A stretch of 64,000 nucleotides of DNA from Paenibacillus doosanensis. GTDB lineage: Bacteria > Bacillota > Bacilli > Paenibacillales > NBRC-103111. The first letter of the stretch is position 1; each line of letters begins with the position of its first letter. The stretch lies in assembly GCF_025060755.1 (NCBI RefSeq), contig NZ_JANYUY010000028.1, positions 1 through 64,000 of the forward strand, given 5' to 3'. The notes beneath the pieces are model-generated. The model was not told the DNA's origin, did no database searches, and was given only the letters and a program-made list of their open reading frames with translations. Shown one piece after another: positions 62,701 to 64,000 of this stretch. The translations under genes and the position numbers were made by a program.

Positions 62701-64000
62701 CGGCAAAATCGAGAACGGCAGCATTACCGGCGACGCAAGCAAGACGAATGCGGACAATGTATTTATCGTCGGATCGGCTGCCGCAGCATCGTCTTATGCC
62801 GGCGGTATCGCGGGCTATAACGATAAAACCCGGGTGGAGAAAGTGTTCTCCGGCTCGGTTAATTTGGTCATCAGCGGCCCTAATGCGGTCGTCGGCGGCA
62901 TGACAGGCTATAATCTGGGCACAGATACCGCCGTTATTATCAATAACAACACGGATGCGCTCAGCTTGAAGGTTACTCCTACGGCGGTGTCGCCGATTGT
63001 CGGGGGCATCGCCGGGATCAATGACCGGCGCGCGGGAGATCCGAGTGCCGAACCGGGCAAAGCCGTCAGCACGATTCAGAACAGCCGAATCGTCGGTACG
63101 ATGCTCGTCAGCGCGGAGTCCGCGGTGACGGGCGGTCTGGTCGGCGAGAACCGGAGCCTGATTGCCAATAACAGCATTTCCGATAAGATATCGGTGACTT
63201 CCGAAGGAAACTCCGGTATCGTCGGCGGTCTGGCCGGTTTAAATACGGAAAACGGCATCTTGTACTACACTTATTCGAATGCCAATCTGAGCATTGAGGG
63301 CGAGCATACGATGGGCGGCGGCTTGGCCGGCGAAAACCGGGGGCAAGTGACCGCATCCTATGTGGACATCGCAATTACGGGCAATGCGCATGGAGTCGCG
63401 GGAGATTCCGTCTATTTGGGCGGACTCATCGGCCGTAACAGCGGTAATATCGACAAATCGTACTCGGTTTCCACCGTGACCGCGCGCGGCAGCTACTCGA
63501 TCGTCGGCGGCCTGGTGGGCGAGCATGCCGCAGGCGAGATTACGAATTCCTACGCAGCCAAAGAGGTTATTGCCGGAGCCGATCATTCTTATGCCGGAGG
63601 GCTTCTCGGCCGCATTACAAGCGGTACGGTAACGACAGCCTATTCGGCGGGCAAGGTAACTGCGGCCGAAGGCTCGTATGCGGGCGGCTTTGCCGGACGC
63701 TACGATAACAACAACAAAGAACTGCTGTATAAAGCGTATTACGTAAAAGACGTAGATAACGACATCAACGGGGATTTACCGGATTTTGCGGACGGCAGCT
63801 TCCTCTGGCTGAACGCGCAGGCGCGCCTCACCACGATCCTCGCTGCAACGCTGAAGGACCGGAGCTACTTCCCGGGCTTGTCCGGCTGGGATTTCAATAC
63901 GACCTGGAGATACGGATCGCTCGATGCCGAGTATAAATATCCCGAACTCATCCGCACTGCCAATGACGGCGGAGAGACGGGAGGCGGCGAAGATGTCAAT
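59738..64000 (+). CDS. GLUG-repeat secreted protein (3' partial)
   Basis: At least 1421 codons, open to the window end. Start ATG 59738 or 59741 with AAGGCGGTG upstream. Signal peptide with cleavage near ANA-STS. The body is built from repeated GLUG-type units of about 25 to 60 residues with cores such as YAGGIVGY, YTGGLFGY, VGGIAGN and VGGLAGL, expected to form a beta-helix-like fibre. GLUG motifs occur in large adhesins and IgA1-type proteases of Firmicutes. The C-terminal part (perhaps SLH domains) is not in the window. Confidence 0.9.
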   Translation, partial: MMAVKQKSIYAIGFAVMFLLLLAGLMTFHANASTSRWTDGNHADTSWFDNYTEFQTYTIDTPAKLAGVAKLVNAGKNANDVPINGFSGKTLEVNQDLDLSAYLWVPIGTEANPFKGTLITAHGATIEIRGMKISDNTMYSGFIGYMDGATVGGFHFTETGAISLSSVTSDVYAGTAVGKMVNNSILYDITSNVPVTVDSPNRDTYVGGIVGQGAGTLSNLRNTGAVTASGGNVYAGGVTGSVYGKMVKIWNTGALNATGKADQSVYAGGIVGYSPLSIAMNQDNTIISNSGAVTVAGGSKLYAGGIVGKANGVLSFSAATTNSAAVTINAPAAAGTYAGGLAGSLGTGNADLPFGNTGAVTNNGGTGVHTGGLAGYIEGAFSWKKGYVNNVAVTATGKDHVYTGGLFGYATGDLALNGAGKNTGAIRVSGALSGQPDEAYTGGLIGYAEQRVLLQDGSPSAYENSGSITVSGGTGVYTGGIVSNRAYARTDVTQTSTVETSNVSSVGNLTVSGKTKLYTGGFIGMVGADSPDKQITNASFASDITVTAAASAPGSTISTGGVVGYFAGGGTVSGASFKRTPAGVVDGVPTYKGGTITSTGGGAGTYTGGIAGYVDGGSIAGANVGNTAGSYTQLVSDGFVGGVAGYLNGSVSHAAVQYAGATVQTADGFAGGIAGTAQGSISGATVGDAAAAGSDSVQLAAAAGIDRLTAGGIVGRNEGPLAVTDALVTRTALLNEAGRTDYSLGAVAGVLTPEAQLGAAGSPLQVKQMAIEVNADNSQVGGAVGVNRAHQAFLSIEGVTVEIPANGIKFGGAAGVQDTAQGSEAADGFVVKAEDVAVTAAGDHLQIGGLFGENRSVAPKGLAENVRVTASGTANQVGGIAGNNSGTIAGSSAKAHQLEISGEAGEAGGIAGRSEAPDGSASPAVISNAWVHAGEGTLIKATGVSDVIGGIAGYAKRTEIKDSVVDAALPDYATLSYDGVNTIAGGIAGKIENGSITGDASKTNADNVFIVGSAAAASSYAGGIAGYNDKTRVEKVFSGSVNLVISGPNAVVGGMTGYNLGTDTAVIINNNTDALSLKVTPTAVSPIVGGIAGINDRRAGDPSAEPGKAVSTIQNSRIVGTMLVSAESAVTGGLVGENRSLIANNSISDKISVTSEGNSGIVGGLAGLNTENGILYYTYSNANLSIEGEHTMGGGLAGENRGQVTASYVDIAITGNAHGVAGDSVYLGGLIGRNSGNIDKSYSVSTVTARGSYSIVGGLVGEHAAGEITNSYAAKEVIAGADHSYAGGLLGRITSGTVTTAYSAGKVTAAEGSYAGGFAGRYDNNNKELLYKAYYVKDVDNDINGDLPDFADGSFLWLNAQARLTTILAATLKDRSYFPGLSGWDFNTTWRYGSLDAEYKYPELIRTANDGGETGGGEDVN

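Overview
This window comes from a spore-forming, Gram-positive Bacilli chromosome, most like Paenibacillus or a close relative. The evidence is a complete GerA/GerB/GerC spore germination operon, strong AGGAGG ribosome binding sites, very large SLH-anchored surface proteins, Bacillus-type lutABC and lutR, and a 20-gene tRNA block directly behind a 23S-5S pair. All calls come from reading the sequence; no search was run.

Layout. 1-2380: 3' end of 23S rRNA, 5S rRNA and 20 tRNA genes, closed by a terminator. 2.6-10.6 kb: GH28 pectin hydrolase, NAD-dependent epimerase-like SDR, aldo/keto reductase, GH95 alpha-L-fucosidase and small conserved membrane or unknown proteins. 10.9-19.2 kb: PAS-GGDEF-EAL c-di-GMP protein, YunC, CstA with its YbdD partner, a dihydrofolate reductase with a Glu active-site acid, and coproporphyrinogen oxidase. 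19.3-22.5 kb: a glycosidase resembling GH151 fucosidases, divergent from an AraC regulator. 22.7-30.9 kb: a LutR-like regulator, the germination operon, then lutABC for L-lactate oxidation. 31.1-36.4 kb: an IclR-controlled cluster of SDR, FAH-family hydrolase, split UxaA-type dehydratase (two genes) and a second SDR. 36.5-41.5 kb: Rpn-type nuclease, PilZ-like protein, a small possible sporulation gene, a glycine-zipper protein, an unusual fusion of a winged helix with a GyrB-type ATPase domain, and a DUF1697 protein. 42.0-64.0 kb: a response regulator with a transcriptional activator domain, a 7TM hybrid kinase with two kinase cores, then three giant secreted proteins (1817 aa, 2542 aa with three SLH domains, and a GLUG-repeat protein still open at the window end).

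How the genes fit together. Two candidate fucosidases, the SDR/UxaA/SDR/FAH cluster and lutABC together suggest a non-phosphorylative route from L-fucose (or a similar deoxy sugar acid) to pyruvate plus L-lactate, with the lactate burned by LutABC. This is inference, but the split UxaA pair with an IclR regulator resembles the Campylobacter jejuni fucose locus.

Non-coding structure. Four same-strand copies of a structured repeat of about 175 bp lie between genes, three of them directly after rho-independent terminators; a diverged relative lies near 41.8 kb. A related leader hairpin precedes the ribosome binding sites of both UxaA subunit genes, with compensating base changes in its stem, and it is tandemly duplicated before the large-subunit gene. 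Several regulator genes or targets have clear palindromes: IclR gene at 31.1 kb, ATPase-fusion gene at 39.5 kb, GH28 at 2.57 kb, AKR at 5.45 kb, lutA at 27.87 kb.
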